Shown: positions 42,239-51,895, numbered from the stretch's first letter. The stretch: 64,000 bases of DNA from Actinomycetospora cinnamomea (GCF_003096675.1 NZ_QEKW01000022.1:1-64000), one strand, 5' to 3'. Notes: generated by a model from the letters alone, not told the origin. Numbers and translations: made by a program.

Positions 42239-44833
42239 TCACCCCGAGAAGGTGAGCAGGCCGGCGCGGCGGGCGCGACGGACGGCGTCGCGGCGGCCCT
42301 CGGCGCCGAGCTTGTGGTAGATGGCGCGCTGGTGGGTCTTGATCGTGTTGGGGGAGACCGCGAGGGCCTCGGCGATCTCGTCGACCGACCTCGTGGTCGG
42401 GAGGAGCTCGAGCACCTCGTGCTCGCGCTGGGTCAGCACCGGGACCGCGCCGACGGACCGTTTGTGCGCGATCGCCAGCACGCGGTCGACGAGATGCTCG
42501 AGTTCGCCAAAGCTCCCGCGGTCCCGCTCGAGGCGATCGAGCAGCGCCGGGGGCGCCACCGTCAGTGGGCGCACGACCACGCTCTGTGCGGCGCGGCGGA
42601 CGGACTCCTGCAGGCGCCGTCGTACGAGGGGGTGCTGTCCGGTGACCAGGGCGATCTCGGCGTCGAGGACGCGCGCGTCGATCTCGGCCATCGGACCGGT
42701 GCACGGGCGGCTGCCGTCCAGGGCGGGGCGGAGCTCGTGGCGCACGTGGGGATCGCGGGTGGTGGCCCACCGCTGGCGCGCCTGCAGCACGGCCTCGTCG
42801 GCGGTGCCCGCGAGCCGCGCTGCCACCGCGGTCGTGACCTCCCGTGCCTCCCCGACCCGTCCGAGGCCGAGCGCCGCCTGCTGCTCGAGGAGGGCCGCGA
42901 AGGCGAGCTCACGCGCGTCGACCTCGTCCGCCAGAGCCTGGAGCCGGGCAGCCCGCAGGAGCTGCCAGCCCTCGCGGCGCCGGCCGCGGTCGTACTCGGC
43001 GACACCGCGGACAGCGGTGAGCACGACGCGGTGTTCACGATGTGTGGGTTCGAGGGCTTCGGCGGCGGCCACGTCGGCCAGCGCCTGCTCGGGGCGGCCG
43101 CCGACCGCGTCACTGCGCGCGAGGACGATCAGCGCCCCCGCCGGCCAGGCCGTGTGCTGCCAGCGGTGACGAGCGGTGCGTTCCAGCACCGCGTGGGCGT
43201 GCTGCACCGCGTCGGGTAGTCGGTCGGCCCGGGCGTGGGCCGTGGCGAGAGCGGCGTGCGCCTGGACCTCCAGCCAGGGCCAGTCCTCCGCGCGGGCGAG
43301 GGCCAGCGCCCCCTCCGCGTCGGTGCACGCGGCGTGCGGGGCCGTCTCCGCGAGGACGGTCGCCCGGTTCGCGAGGGCCAGGGCGCGCAGCGCGGCGTTG
43401 CCGGTGGCCTCGGGGACGACGGCCCCGGCCGCGTCGTGGGCCTCGGTGCCGTGGCCCTCGGCCAGCAGCCTGCGTGCGCCGACCATGCTGCGCACGATCG
43501 CGATCTCGGGATCGGTCCCGTCCTCCGGTCGCAACAGTGCCTCGGCCCGGTCCGGTCCTCCGTCCTCGAGCACGGCAAGGGCGAGCACCGGCGGGATCGC
43601 GGCGTCCTCACGCGAGCAGAGCAGGTGAACGGCCTCGCCGAGCTCGGTGAACCGGCCGGCGGCGACGAGCTCGGCCCCGCGCGCCCGGACCAGGGAGGTC
43701 GTCCCGGCCACATCCCCGGCCGCCGCCGCGAACCCGACCGCCTCGGCGGGCTCGTCGTGGACCTCGAACCAGACCGCGGCGCGCTGGTGCATCGCGCGCA
43801 GGCGCTCGGGGTGGGCGCGCCGCAGCCGCGCGAGCACGTGCGAGCGGAGCAGCTCGTGGGCGTGGTACCTCTCGCCGCGCCGGTCGACCGCGGTCACCAT
43901 GCCGGTGGTGGCCTCGAGGTGCTCGAGCACGTCCGCCGCGGCGTCCCCGCCGGCGAGGGCTCGGGTGAGGTCGGCCGGGACCGTAGGGCGCAAGCACGCG
44001 GCCTCGAGGACGCGGCGCTGACGGTCGTCGAGCGTGGAGAGGACCTCGTCGACCAGGTAGTCCGCGACGGAGCGGTCGTCGCCGGCGAAGTCGGCGACGA
44101 CGGAGGCCTGGTCGGTGGCCGACCGCAGCGAGAGGGCGAGCAGGCGCAGTGCGGCCACCCAGCCCTCGGTGCGCTCCACCAGGGTCGCGGCCTGATCAGG
44201 GGTGAGCGGAACGGAGGCCGCGTCGAAGAGGCGGACGGCGTCCTCGATGCCGAACGCCAACCGGTCGGCCCGGACCTCGCCGAGCCGGTCGTGGAGCCGG
44301 AGGTGGTCCAGCCCGATCGGGGGATCGCACCGGCTCGACAGGACGACGGTGAGGCCGCGCACCGGGTGACGCACGAGGTCGCGCAGACCTCGCTGGGCGG
44401 GGTGCCCGATGATCGAGTGGACGTCGTCGAGCACCATGCGAACGGGCTCGGGCAGCTCGTCCAGGGCGTCGAGCAGCGTCACCAGGAACGCCTCGTGGGC
44501 CTCGGTCTCCCGACCCCGGGACTGCTCGGCGACGCGGTGCAGCGCAGCGTCGGACGGCACCGCCGGGCAGGTCAGCAGCGCACCCAGCACCGACGACCAC
44601 CACTGGTGCTCGTCGCGATCGGCATGGTCGAGCGAGACCCACGCCGCCGGTGGACCTCCTGTGCGCACCCAGTCGGCCAGCGCGGCGGTCTTGCCGTGCC
44701 CGGCCGGCGCGCTCACCAGCACCACCCGCCCCCGTCCGGCGGGTGCGGCGGCGGAGTCGAGGGCGTCGCGCACCTCCTCCCGCGGAACGAACCGCGGTGG
44801 CCGGAGCGGGACCTCGACCTTGCCCTGACGCAT
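42239..44833 (-). CDS. MalT-type LuxR transcriptional activator (LAL family)
   Basis: A protein of 864 residues with an N-terminal ATPase and a C-terminal LuxR helix-turn-helix. Walker A is APAGHGKT at 42-49 and Walker B VRMVLDDVHS near 131-140 (Asp136-Asp137). The arm and helical repeat region spans about 350-780. The DNA-binding domain (about 800-860) starts LTQREHEVLELLPTTRSVDE and contains NTIKTHQRAIYHKLG. Proteins of this class are ATP-dependent, ligand-responsive activators. The ATG 44833 is chosen over longer frames; the upstream 120 bases form the divergent promoter region. Its target may be the flanking small proteins or the glutaminase, which is inference. Confidence 0.88.
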   Translation of the reverse strand: MRQGKVEVPLRPPRFVPREEVRDALDSAAAPAGRGRVVLVSAPAGHGKTAALADWVRTGGPPAAWVSLDHADRDEHQWWSSVLGALLTCPAVPSDAALHRVAEQSRGRETEAHEAFLVTLLDALDELPEPVRMVLDDVHSIIGHPAQRGLRDLVRHPVRGLTVVLSSRCDPPIGLDHLRLHDRLGEVRADRLAFGIEDAVRLFDAASVPLTPDQAATLVERTEGWVAALRLLALSLRSATDQASVVADFAGDDRSVADYLVDEVLSTLDDRQRRVLEAACLRPTVPADLTRALAGGDAAADVLEHLEATTGMVTAVDRRGERYHAHELLRSHVLARLRRAHPERLRAMHQRAAVWFEVHDEPAEAVGFAAAAGDVAGTTSLVRARGAELVAAGRFTELGEAVHLLCSREDAAIPPVLALAVLEDGGPDRAEALLRPEDGTDPEIAIVRSMVGARRLLAEGHGTEAHDAAGAVVPEATGNAALRALALANRATVLAETAPHAACTDAEGALALARAEDWPWLEVQAHAALATAHARADRLPDAVQHAHAVLERTARHRWQHTAWPAGALIVLARSDAVGGRPEQALADVAAAEALEPTHREHRVVLTAVRGVAEYDRGRRREGWQLLRAARLQALADEVDARELAFAALLEQQAALGLGRVGEAREVTTAVAARLAGTADEAVLQARQRWATTRDPHVRHELRPALDGSRPCTGPMAEIDARVLDAEIALVTGQHPLVRRRLQESVRRAAQSVVVRPLTVAPPALLDRLERDRGSFGELEHLVDRVLAIAHKRSVGAVPVLTQREHEVLELLPTTRSVDEIAEALAVSPNTIKTHQRAIYHKLGAEGRRDAVRRARRAGLLTFSG

Positions 44834-44997
44834 CCGCACCACCCCGCGAGCAGGCCCTCTGCTGGACAAGGGCTTCGTAACACCTGCTGGGGGCCTGCGC
44901 GCAGGGCCAAAGGGCCGCAATCGGGTCACCCCGCGCGGAGGACGCCGTCTCGCCACCCTTCGTGCACCCTGCGGGACTCCGACAGAAGGGACGCGTC

Positions 44998-45258
44998 ATG
45001 ACCTCGACCCGCTACGAGCTCCGCATCCTCGGACGGCTCTCACCGGAGGTGCGTGCCGACTTCTCGGGGTTCGACGTGAGCGAGGCGCCGGTCGAGACCG
45101 TCCTGCTCGGGCACGTCGTCGACACGGCACACCTCCAGGGCGTCCTCGCCCGCCTGCAGGCCTTCGGCCTCCAGGTCCTCGAACTGCGCACGCTGCCCGA
45201 GTCGTCCCAGGAAGCGCTGCTCGGGTCGGGCCCGGAGGGCTCGGGGCCGTCCTGGTGA
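44998..45258 (+). CDS. small paralogous protein B (RLSPEV type)
   Basis: An 86-residue protein homologous to the one at 41926-42123. The shared core is ILGRLSPEVRADFSGFDVSE, then VETVLLGHVVD, a helical segment and LGLQVLELRTLPES, with an extra 16-residue Ser/Gly-rich tail. Function unknown. ATG 44998 follows AGAAGGGA. It is divergent from the MalT-type regulator with 164 bases between them, and its end is 102 bases before the DUF1269 gene, with which it may be co-transcribed. Confidence 0.6.
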   Translation: MTSTRYELRILGRLSPEVRADFSGFDVSEAPVETVLLGHVVDTAHLQGVLARLQAFGLQVLELRTLPESSQEALLGSGPEGSGPSW

Positions 45259-45359
45259 CCGAAGGCCGCGTCAGGTCATCCGCCGCGGACGATGCCGCTG
45301 TCGACCCCCTCTGGAGACGCTGGTCGCGTTCGGTTTCTCGTCGAAGGGACGTGCGGCAG

Positions 45360-45842
45360 ATGGCCACCTTGACCGTGTGGAAGTTCCCGACCGCGGACGG
45401 CGCCGACAACGCGGTGACCACACTGCAGTCCCTGGAGAAGCAGCAGCTGATCAAGGTGCACGACGCGGCAACCGTGTCGTGGGAGCCAGGGGCGAAGAAG
45501 CCCAGGACCCGCCAGCTGCACAACCTCGTCGGTGCCGGGGCGATGGGCGGGATGTTCTGGGGCATGCTGTTCGGCCTGATCTTCCTCGTCCCGCTCCTGG
45601 GCGCGGCGCTCGGTGCTGCGATGGGGGCCGCGAGCGGTTCCCTGGCCGACGCCGGGATCGACGACGACTTCATCAAGCGGGTCCGCGACGAGGTCACCCC
45701 CGGCACGTCCGCCCTGTTCGCGATGACCTCCGACGCCGTGCTGGACAAGGTCCACGAGGAGTTCGGCAACCACGAGGCGGAGCTCATCCAGACCAACCTG
45801 TCCGCCGAGCAGGAGAAGGCCCTGCGCGAGGTCTTCTCGTGA
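45360..45842 (+). CDS. DUF1269 family membrane protein
   Basis: A 160-residue protein of the DUF1269 family. It opens ATLTVWKFPTADGADNAVTT, has WEPGAKKPRTRQL before a Gly-rich hydrophobic segment (GAGAMGGMFWGMLFGLIFL, about residues 62-80), and ends with a helix EFGNHEAELIQTNLSAEQE. The family is linked to membrane stress or ion response but without a known activity. ATG 45360 is preceded by GAAGGGA. The DUF6325 protein at 4570 is a distant counterpart in size, but the two are not the same family. It is followed by a LapA-like gene and an MFS exporter, all on the plus strand. Confidence 0.75.
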   Translation: MATLTVWKFPTADGADNAVTTLQSLEKQQLIKVHDAATVSWEPGAKKPRTRQLHNLVGAGAMGGMFWGMLFGLIFLVPLLGAALGAAMGAASGSLADAGIDDDFIKRVRDEVTPGTSALFAMTSDAVLDKVHEEFGNHEAELIQTNLSAEQEKALREVFS

Positions 45843-45866
45843 CCGCGACGAGGAAGTGAGAGAGCG

Positions 45867-46130
45867 ATGACCACGGACGGGCCGGCGCGGGCCGGCGGGC
45901 CACCGGCGTCCGGACGCACGACCGCCCCGGGCAGGCGCCGGTTCACGTCGCGCGGCGTCCTGGCGCTGGTGCTGCTGGTGCTGGCAGTGGTGTTCGTGGT
46001 GGAGAACCGCGACCTGACCGAGATCCGCCTGTGGATCCCGGTCGTGCTCATGCCGCTGTGGGCGGCGCTGACCATCACCCTGGTCATCGGACTCGTCGTC
46101 GGCCTGGTCGTCGGACGCCGACGGCGATGA
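45867..46130 (+). CDS. LapA-domain small membrane protein
   Basis: An 87-residue protein with a positively charged N-terminal tail (about 30 residues), one helix, the conserved VENRDLTEIRLWIPVVLMPL loop of LapA-like proteins (lipopolysaccharide assembly protein A domain), and a second helix ending in a GRRRR tail. In Gram-positives the domain is of unknown function. It overlaps the MFS gene by four bases (ATGA), so the pair is coupled. Confidence 0.75.
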   Translation: MTTDGPARAGGPPASGRTTAPGRRRFTSRGVLALVLLVLAVVFVVENRDLTEIRLWIPVVLMPLWAALTITLVIGLVVGLVVGRRRR

Positions 46131-47746
46131 CCGCAGGCGGTCCGCGCTGGATGCCGTTGCTGGCACTCGGGGCAGCACAGTTCCTGGTGGTGCTCGACAC
46201 CTCGGTCATGAACGTGTCGATCAGCCAGCTCGTCGCGGACTTTGACACGGACGTCACGACGATCCAGCGCGTCATCACCGTCTACACCATGGTCATGGCC
46301 GCCTTCCTGCTCACGGGCGGGACGATCGGCGACGCGTGGGGCCGGCGGCGGACGTTCGCCGCCGGCCTCGTCGTCTACGGCGTCGGCTCGCTGCTGACCG
46401 CGCTCGCTCCGACCGTGGGCGTGCTGACTCTCGGCTGGTCGATCATCGAGGGCCTCGGGGGCGCGCTCGTGCTGCCCGCGCTGGCCGCCCTCGTGGGCGG
46501 GAACTACGCCGCGGGCCGGGAGCGCGCCCTGGCCTACGGCGTGGTCGGAGCCCTCGCCGGGGCCGGGATCGCGGTCGGGCCCCTGCTCGGCGGCTGGGTA
46601 ACGACCTACCTGAGCTGGCGCCTCGTCTTCGCCGGTGAAGTCGTCCTGGTGCTGGTCATCCTGGTCGGCCTGCGATGGGTGCGGGATGCCCCGCTCGACG
46701 GGCCGCGGCCGCGCCTCGACCTGGTCGGTGCCGCGCTCTCGGTGCTCGGGATCGCTCTGGTGGTGCTCGGCGTCCTGCAGAGCACGACGTGGGGTTGGCT
46801 GCGCCCGCGGGATCCGCAGGTGGCGCTGCTCGGCTTCGCGCCGACGCCCTTCGTCGTCGCCGCCGGCCTCGTCGTGCTGGCCCTGTTGCGCGCCTGGGTG
46901 CGCCATCGCGAGGCCGTCGGGCGGGACCCGCTGATCCGGTGGTCGCTCACCGCGGTCCCCCCGTTGCGGGCCGCGTTGTGGTGCCTGCTCGCGCAGAACC
47001 TCGTCCTGCTCGGGCTGTTCTTCTCCATCCCGCTCTACCTGCAGATCGTGCTCGGGCTCGATGCCTTCCAGACCGGCCTGCGACTTCTGCCGATCTCGGC
47101 GACGATGCTCGTCACCGCACTGGTCGTCCCGCGGCTCGCCGGGGTCCTCGCGCCCCGCCAGGCCGTGCGGCTGGGATTCGGCATCCTCGTGGTGGCCATC
47201 CTGTGGCTGCTCGCGACGGTCGAACCGGAGCTCGACGACGCCGCCTTCGCCGCGGCGACCGCCCTGCTCGGTGTCGGGATGGGCCTACTGGCCGCCCAGC
47301 TCGGCAACGTCGCGCAGTCCAGCGTCGGCGAGGACGACCGCGGCGCCGCCGGCGGGCTGCAGTACACCGCGCAGAACCTCGGCTCCTCCCTCGGCACCGC
47401 CTTCGTCGGGTCGGTGCTCATCGCCGCCCTGGGCGCGGCGGCGGAGCGCGGCGTGGGCGACGACCCGCGCATCCCGGCAGACCTCGCCGGCCGGGTCGGG
47501 GTCGCGATCTCCCGCGGGCTGGACTTCGTGTCCCTCGGCCAGGTGGAGGCGGCGCTCACGGCGGCCGGGGTCCCGCCCGACCAGGCCGCGCCGGTGGTCG
47601 AGGCCTACGCGGAGGCCCAGCTGCAGGCGCTGCGCGCCGGGATGCTCGCGACGGCGGCGATCGCGCTGGCGAGCCTCCTGGCCACCAGCGCCCTGCCGTC
47701 CTCGCCGGCGCGGCGCGAGCACACCGACGCCCCGGCGTCGGTGTGA
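46127..47746 (+). CDS. MFS exporter, DHA2 (14-helix) family
   Basis: A 539-residue drug/H+ antiporter-2 type transporter related to EmrB/QacA. Evidence includes LVVLDTSVMNVSISQLVADF (helix 1 motif D1), GDAWGRRRTF (motif A between helices 2 and 3), GALAGAGIAVGPLLGGWVT (motif C) and about 14 helices, plus a late LLGVGMGLLAAQLGNVAQSS. It probably exports hydrophobic toxic compounds or dyes using the proton gradient; substrate unknown. ATG 46127 overlaps the LapA-like stop. It is the last gene of the strand unit; convergent with an AI-2E-family permease 18 bases away. Confidence 0.9.
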   Translation: MTAGGPRWMPLLALGAAQFLVVLDTSVMNVSISQLVADFDTDVTTIQRVITVYTMVMAAFLLTGGTIGDAWGRRRTFAAGLVVYGVGSLLTALAPTVGVLTLGWSIIEGLGGALVLPALAALVGGNYAAGRERALAYGVVGALAGAGIAVGPLLGGWVTTYLSWRLVFAGEVVLVLVILVGLRWVRDAPLDGPRPRLDLVGAALSVLGIALVVLGVLQSTTWGWLRPRDPQVALLGFAPTPFVVAAGLVVLALLRAWVRHREAVGRDPLIRWSLTAVPPLRAALWCLLAQNLVLLGLFFSIPLYLQIVLGLDAFQTGLRLLPISATMLVTALVVPRLAGVLAPRQAVRLGFGILVVAILWLLATVEPELDDAAFAAATALLGVGMGLLAAQLGNVAQSSVGEDDRGAAGGLQYTAQNLGSSLGTAFVGSVLIAALGAAAERGVGDDPRIPADLAGRVGVAISRGLDFVSLGQVEAALTAAGVPPDQAAPVVEAYAEAQLQALRAGMLATAAIALASLLATSALPSSPARREHTDAPASV

Positions 47747-47764
47747 GTGGCTCCTCGAGCGTCC

Positions 47765-48910
47765 TCATGCCGTTCGTTCGCGCCGGGCGGCCAGGAGCCG
47801 GGAGATGACGATCTTGCCGGCGGCGGTGACGGGCAGGGCGACGAGAGCACCCAGCAGGCCCCCGAGAGAAGCGCCGGCGAGGACCGCGACGAAGGCCGCG
47901 AGCGGGCTCAGGTCGATGGTGCGGGAGAAGACGCGCGGGGCGATCACGTAGTTCTCGACGGCCTGGTAGACGCAGAAGAAGGCCAGGGTGGCGAGCGCGA
48001 GTCCCCAGCTCTGGGACAGGGCGACCGCCGTGCCGATGAGCGAGGCGAGGAACGCGCCGACCTGGGGCAGCGCGTCGAGCAGGGCGACGACCAGGGCGAG
48101 CAGCGCGGGATAGGGCACCCCGACAATCAGGAAGAAGACGAACGCCGTCGCCCCGGCGATGAGGGAGACGAGGACCTGCCCGGCGACGTAGCCGCCGACT
48201 CGCGCCAGGGCCTCGTCGAGGGTGTCCACGCGGTGCGGCCGGGCGAGCAGGCGCGCCATGCCGGCGTGGAGGCGGGGCATGGCCAGCGCGAAGTACACCA
48301 TCAGCACCAGAGTGGTCAGGGCGGCGGCCGCCCCGCCGAGCAGCAATCCCAACGCGCTGAACACCGCGGTCAGGGCCGACACCAGCACCTGGCCGAGCTG
48401 CTGGCCCACCTCGGCGACCCGGGCGTGGGCCGTGGGGTCGGCCAGCGCCGCGCCGGCGCTCGTCGACGGTCCCCCGAACCTGGCGGCCACACGGTCCAGC
48501 AGCTGCGGGGCCTCCTGGACGAGAGCGGCGAGCTGCCGGAGGCCCGGCACGATGAGCACCGCCACCAGCACAGCGCCGACCACGACCACGCCGAGCGCGA
48601 CGAGCGCGACGCCCGCTCCGCGCCGCACGCCGTGGCGGACCAGCGCCCGCACCGCGGGCTCGATCCCCACCGCCAGGAAGAACCCCGTGAACGCGAGCAG
48701 CAGGGCCTGCCGCGCGCGATAGGCCAGGACGAGCAGCGCGACGACGGCGACCACGACGAGGGCACCGACCAGCACCATGGCGGCCACCCGACGCAGCGAC
48801 GGACTACCCGCCCCTGTCCGCTCGTGTCCGCCGGCCGCGCTCGGCGGACCACGGTGATCGGCATTCGCCCGCGGCTCCACGGCCTCGTCACCCGCTGCGC
48901 TCACCGCCAC
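47765..48910 (-). CDS. AI-2E/YdiK-family permease
   Basis: A 381-residue permease of the AI-2 exporter/TqsA family (PF01594). About eight helices, with GFFLAVGIEPAVRALVRHGVR early, the central LGLLLGGAAAALTTLVLMVYFA, VALLDALPQVGAFLASLIGT near the C-terminal half and NYVIAPRVFSRTIDLSP, the family's signature loop. Members export autoinducer or work as Na+(Li+)/H+ antiporters; which applies here is open. The GTG start is divergent from a second member of the same family across a 229-base gap, so they may share control. Confidence 0.87.
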   Translation of the reverse strand: MAVSAAGDEAVEPRANADHRGPPSAAGGHERTGAGSPSLRRVAAMVLVGALVVVAVVALLVLAYRARQALLLAFTGFFLAVGIEPAVRALVRHGVRRGAGVALVALGVVVVGAVLVAVLIVPGLRQLAALVQEAPQLLDRVAARFGGPSTSAGAALADPTAHARVAEVGQQLGQVLVSALTAVFSALGLLLGGAAAALTTLVLMVYFALAMPRLHAGMARLLARPHRVDTLDEALARVGGYVAGQVLVSLIAGATAFVFFLIVGVPYPALLALVVALLDALPQVGAFLASLIGTAVALSQSWGLALATLAFFCVYQAVENYVIAPRVFSRTIDLSPLAAFVAVLAGASLGGLLGALVALPVTAAGKIVISRLLAARRERTA

Positions 48911-49139
48911 GACCCTGCGAGAGCACCGGGGTCGCTGTCCTCACCTCGCGGGGATGAGGCTGGACGACGACCGCGCCCGGGACGGCGGGTGGGGGCGGTC
49001 GAGATCGTCGTGCGGACCGGGTCGGTACGGAACGACGGGCGCTCGGGCGGCCGGTCACCGCTCCCGGGTCGTCGACCGGCACCCGTCCCACCCGTGCGGG
49101 GTGATGCCCGAGTGGTGCCGCGTTCCTAGCGTCCTGCGC

Positions 49140-50375
49140 ATGTCGACCTCCGTCGCGCCACCGGGCGCGCAGGCGCCGACCGGCTCCGCGGCGCCGGTGA
49201 GCCCCGCCGCCGCACCCCTGCCACGCGGCCTCCTGCTCCTGCTGGGCGCTGCGGCCGTCGTCGTCAGCGTCGCCGGGTTGATGGCCGTGGCCTGGCTCGT
49301 CGCGCCCGTGCTCCTCGCCCTGGTGATCGTGATCGCCGTCGCCCCGCTCCAGGCGTGGCTGCGGCGGAAGGGCTGGCCGGCGTGGTCGACCGTGCTGGCG
49401 CTCGTCCTCGTGATCTTCGGCATCCTGCTCGCGCTCGTCGCGGTGCTGTTCGCGTCGGTGGGACAGCTCGTCGCGGTCGTCCCGCAGTACTCGGACCGGA
49501 TCCAGGGCCTGACCACGTCGGTGAGCACCTCGCTGGCCCGACTCGGGTTCGACCCGGCCCAGGCACGGGCCACCGCGGCGTCCGCCGACCTCGGCCAGGT
49601 CGTCACGTATGTCGGGTCGATCCTCGCCGACCTCAGCGGTGCGATCACCACCCTGGTCTTCCTCCTCGCGCTGATCCTCTTCCTCATCGCCGAGGCGAAC
49701 GGCGCCGGCCGACGTCTCGAGGCCGTCGGGACCGATCGGCCACACATGGTCGTGGCGCTGCAGGGCTTCGCGGTCGGGACGCGGCGCTACCTCGTCGTCA
49801 CCGCCGTGTTCGGCCTGATCGTCGCCGTGCTCGACACCGTGGCCCTCGCGATCATGGGGATCCCCCTGGTCATTCTCTGGGGGCTGCTCTCCTTCATCAC
49901 GAACTTCATCCCGAACATCGGCTTCATCATCGGGCTCGTGCCCCCCGCCCTCCTCGGGCTGCTGGTCGGCGGGTGGCAACTGATGGCGGCCGTGATCGTC
50001 GTCTACATCGTCCTCAACGCGGTCGTCCAGTCGCTCATCCAGCCGCGGTTCACCGGCGACGCGGTGGGGTTGTCGGCGGTGGTGACCTTCGTGGCGCTGC
50101 TGTTCTGGGCGTGGGTCCTCGGCCCCCTCGGTGCCCTGCTCGCCATCCCGGCCACGCTGTTGGTCAAGGCCGTGCTCGTCGACTGCGACCCCGGGGCCCG
50201 CTGGGTCGAGGCCCTCATCGGCTCCGCCAGCCCTCCGGGCGCCGGACGAGGCGCCGGGGACACCCCGAGCGAGGGGAGCGGGGCGAGGGTCGAGAGTGAG
50301 GCGGACGCGGTGTTCACACCCGTTCCCGGGCCCACCCTCGCCGCGGCGGACACGACGGTGAGCACCCCCCGATGA
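49140..50375 (+). CDS. AI-2E/YdiK-family permease, second copy
   Basis: A 411-residue protein of the same family as its divergent neighbour. Start ATG 49140 gives a 35-residue Pro/Ala-rich cytoplasmic tail, then about eight helices. Signature segments are VIVIAVAPLQAWLRRKGW, NFIPNIGFIIGLVPPALLG and NAVVQSLIQPRFTGDAVGLS. The C-terminal 70 residues are acidic and disordered (GSGARVESEADA). Function as in the neighbour: export of small solutes or Na+/H+ exchange. Its stop overlaps the next gene by four bases. Confidence 0.87.
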   Translation: MSTSVAPPGAQAPTGSAAPVSPAAAPLPRGLLLLLGAAAVVVSVAGLMAVAWLVAPVLLALVIVIAVAPLQAWLRRKGWPAWSTVLALVLVIFGILLALVAVLFASVGQLVAVVPQYSDRIQGLTTSVSTSLARLGFDPAQARATAASADLGQVVTYVGSILADLSGAITTLVFLLALILFLIAEANGAGRRLEAVGTDRPHMVVALQGFAVGTRRYLVVTAVFGLIVAVLDTVALAIMGIPLVILWGLLSFITNFIPNIGFIIGLVPPALLGLLVGGWQLMAAVIVVYIVLNAVVQSLIQPRFTGDAVGLSAVVTFVALLFWAWVLGPLGALLAIPATLLVKAVLVDCDPGARWVEALIGSASPPGAGRGAGDTPSEGSGARVESEADAVFTPVPGPTLAAADTTVSTPR

Positions 50376-50908
50376 AGGGCGGGCACGGGGGAGATCACGC
50401 CTCGGTTGCGACCGCGGGGAACGCCGGTGACCTCGGCCCCCGCGCGCGGGCACATCTCCGCTCGGCCCTGATCGGCTCGATCTTCGCGATGTCCGTCCTC
50501 GCCTACCTGGGTGACGAGGCCACGAGCACGGCGAAGGCGGTCCTCACCGTTGCCGGGACCGGAATCGTCGTCGCCTTCGGCGAGGCCTACGCCGGCCTGC
50601 TGTCGGCCGCGCTGGCCTCTGCTCAGAAGCTCCCGGCGGCGGAGATCCGGGAGGAACTGGGCGTCTGTGCGACCACCGCCGCACCTGGTCTCCTGGCCGG
50701 CGCCTTCCTCCTCCTCGCGGATCTGATCGGTCTCACGACGCGGACAGCCATCAACGGTGCGCTGTGGCTCGGTGTCCTGACCCTGACCCTCTGCAGCGTC
50801 GTCGAAGCTCGAGGCTCGCGCCGATCCCTCCTCGTCCGATGGGGCTCGGTCGCGGCCTCGGTCGTGCTGGGGGTCGGCATCATCGTCCTCAAGGCCCAGC
50901 TCCACTGA
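50372..50908 (+). CDS. hypothetical four-helix membrane protein
   Basis: A 178-residue protein with a polar N-terminus of about 30 residues and four membrane helices (about 31-47, 55-75, 103-118, 124-140) plus a C-terminal helix. I do not recognise a family. The segment IVVAFGEAYAGLLSAALASA contains a membrane-embedded Glu, which in small transporters can carry protons. The ATG overlaps the stop of the AI-2E-family gene (ATGA), so it is translated together and may assist that permease. Confidence 0.6.
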   Translation: MKGGHGGDHASVATAGNAGDLGPRARAHLRSALIGSIFAMSVLAYLGDEATSTAKAVLTVAGTGIVVAFGEAYAGLLSAALASAQKLPAAEIREELGVCATTAAPGLLAGAFLLLADLIGLTTRTAINGALWLGVLTLTLCSVVEARGSRRSLLVRWGSVAASVVLGVGIIVLKAQLH

Positions 50909-50951
50909 CGCGGCATTGCCGTCCGCCCCGTCGGCGTCGGAGGGTCTGGAC

Positions 50952-51895
50952 ATGGGAGCCGACCCGCCGCCCGTCGTCCGACCCGTATCCTTCACCTCCG
51001 AGGGCGTGGTCTGCCGCGGGCGCCTGTACCGCCCGGCCGCGGAGACCCTGCGCCCTGCGTGGTCCTGGCGCACGGCTTCTCCGGGACGATGGACTGGATC
51101 CTCCCGGCCTTCGCCGAGCGCTTCGCGGCCGGTGGGCTCGCGGTGCTGACCTTCGACTACCGGCACTTCGGCGAGAGCGAGGGGCACCCCCGCCAGCTGG
51201 TCGACAGCACGCGACAGCGCGCCGACCTGCGCCGGGCCGTGGAGCTCGCCCGGGCCCTCCCCGAGGTGGACGGGCAGCGGATCGCGCTGTGGGGGTCCTC
51301 GCTGGGCGGCAGCCACGTCGTCGAGCTGGCCGCGACCGACCCCACGGTCACGGCGGTCGTCGCGAACGTGCCGGCCCTCGACGTCTGGCGTGGCGGCGGG
51401 AGCCTGCGGCAGGAGATGGCGCAGCGCGGGCTGCGTCGCGGGAAGGTGGTGCGTGCCACGATCCGCCTCCTCGGTGCCGCCCTGGTCGACGAGGTGCGCG
51501 GACGCCTGGGTCGTGCCCCGCGCTACATCGCGGTCTACGGGCCGATGGACCGGGCGGTGTTCAGCGACCCGGCCGTGGGGGAGCGGTTCCGCGAGCTCGA
51601 GACGAACAGCGCCACCTGGGAGAACCGCGTAACCCCGCGCTTCCTGTTCCACGCCCCGCGATACCGGTCGGGGACCATGGAGCGCATCCGGGCCCCGGTG
51701 CTCGTCACGCTGGCCCGCGACGACACGGAGGTCGGCTGGCGGTTCGTCGCCGACCGCGCGACCCGCGCGCCGCGCGGGCAGGTGACGATCTTCCCCGTCG
51801 GCCACTTCGACGTGTACCACGGCGTCACGTTCGACGAGGTCGCCGGCGAGCACCTCGCCTTCCTGCGCCGGCACCTCGGGGTCGGCCGGACGTGA
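50952..51895 (+). pseudogene. alpha/beta hydrolase with apparent frameshift
   Basis: Two frames together give a normal alpha/beta hydrolase of about 314 residues. The first 35 residues (from ATG 50952, after GGAGGG) read MGADPPPVVRPVSFTSEG and on to LRPA in one frame. The rest, in the next frame from 51059, begins VVLAHGFSGTMDW and has the nucleophile motif GSSLGG, an aspartate in LARDDTEVGW and the terminal His in VGHFDVYHG. A single missing base near 51050-51060 explains the break. It could be a sequencing error or a recent inactivation. Translation from GTG 51059 would give a 278-residue protein that lacks the first strand. Confidence 0.65.

Noticed and set aside
48911-49139. Operator between the two AI-2E-family genes
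   Set aside because: I find no convincing palindrome or promoter pair in this gap.
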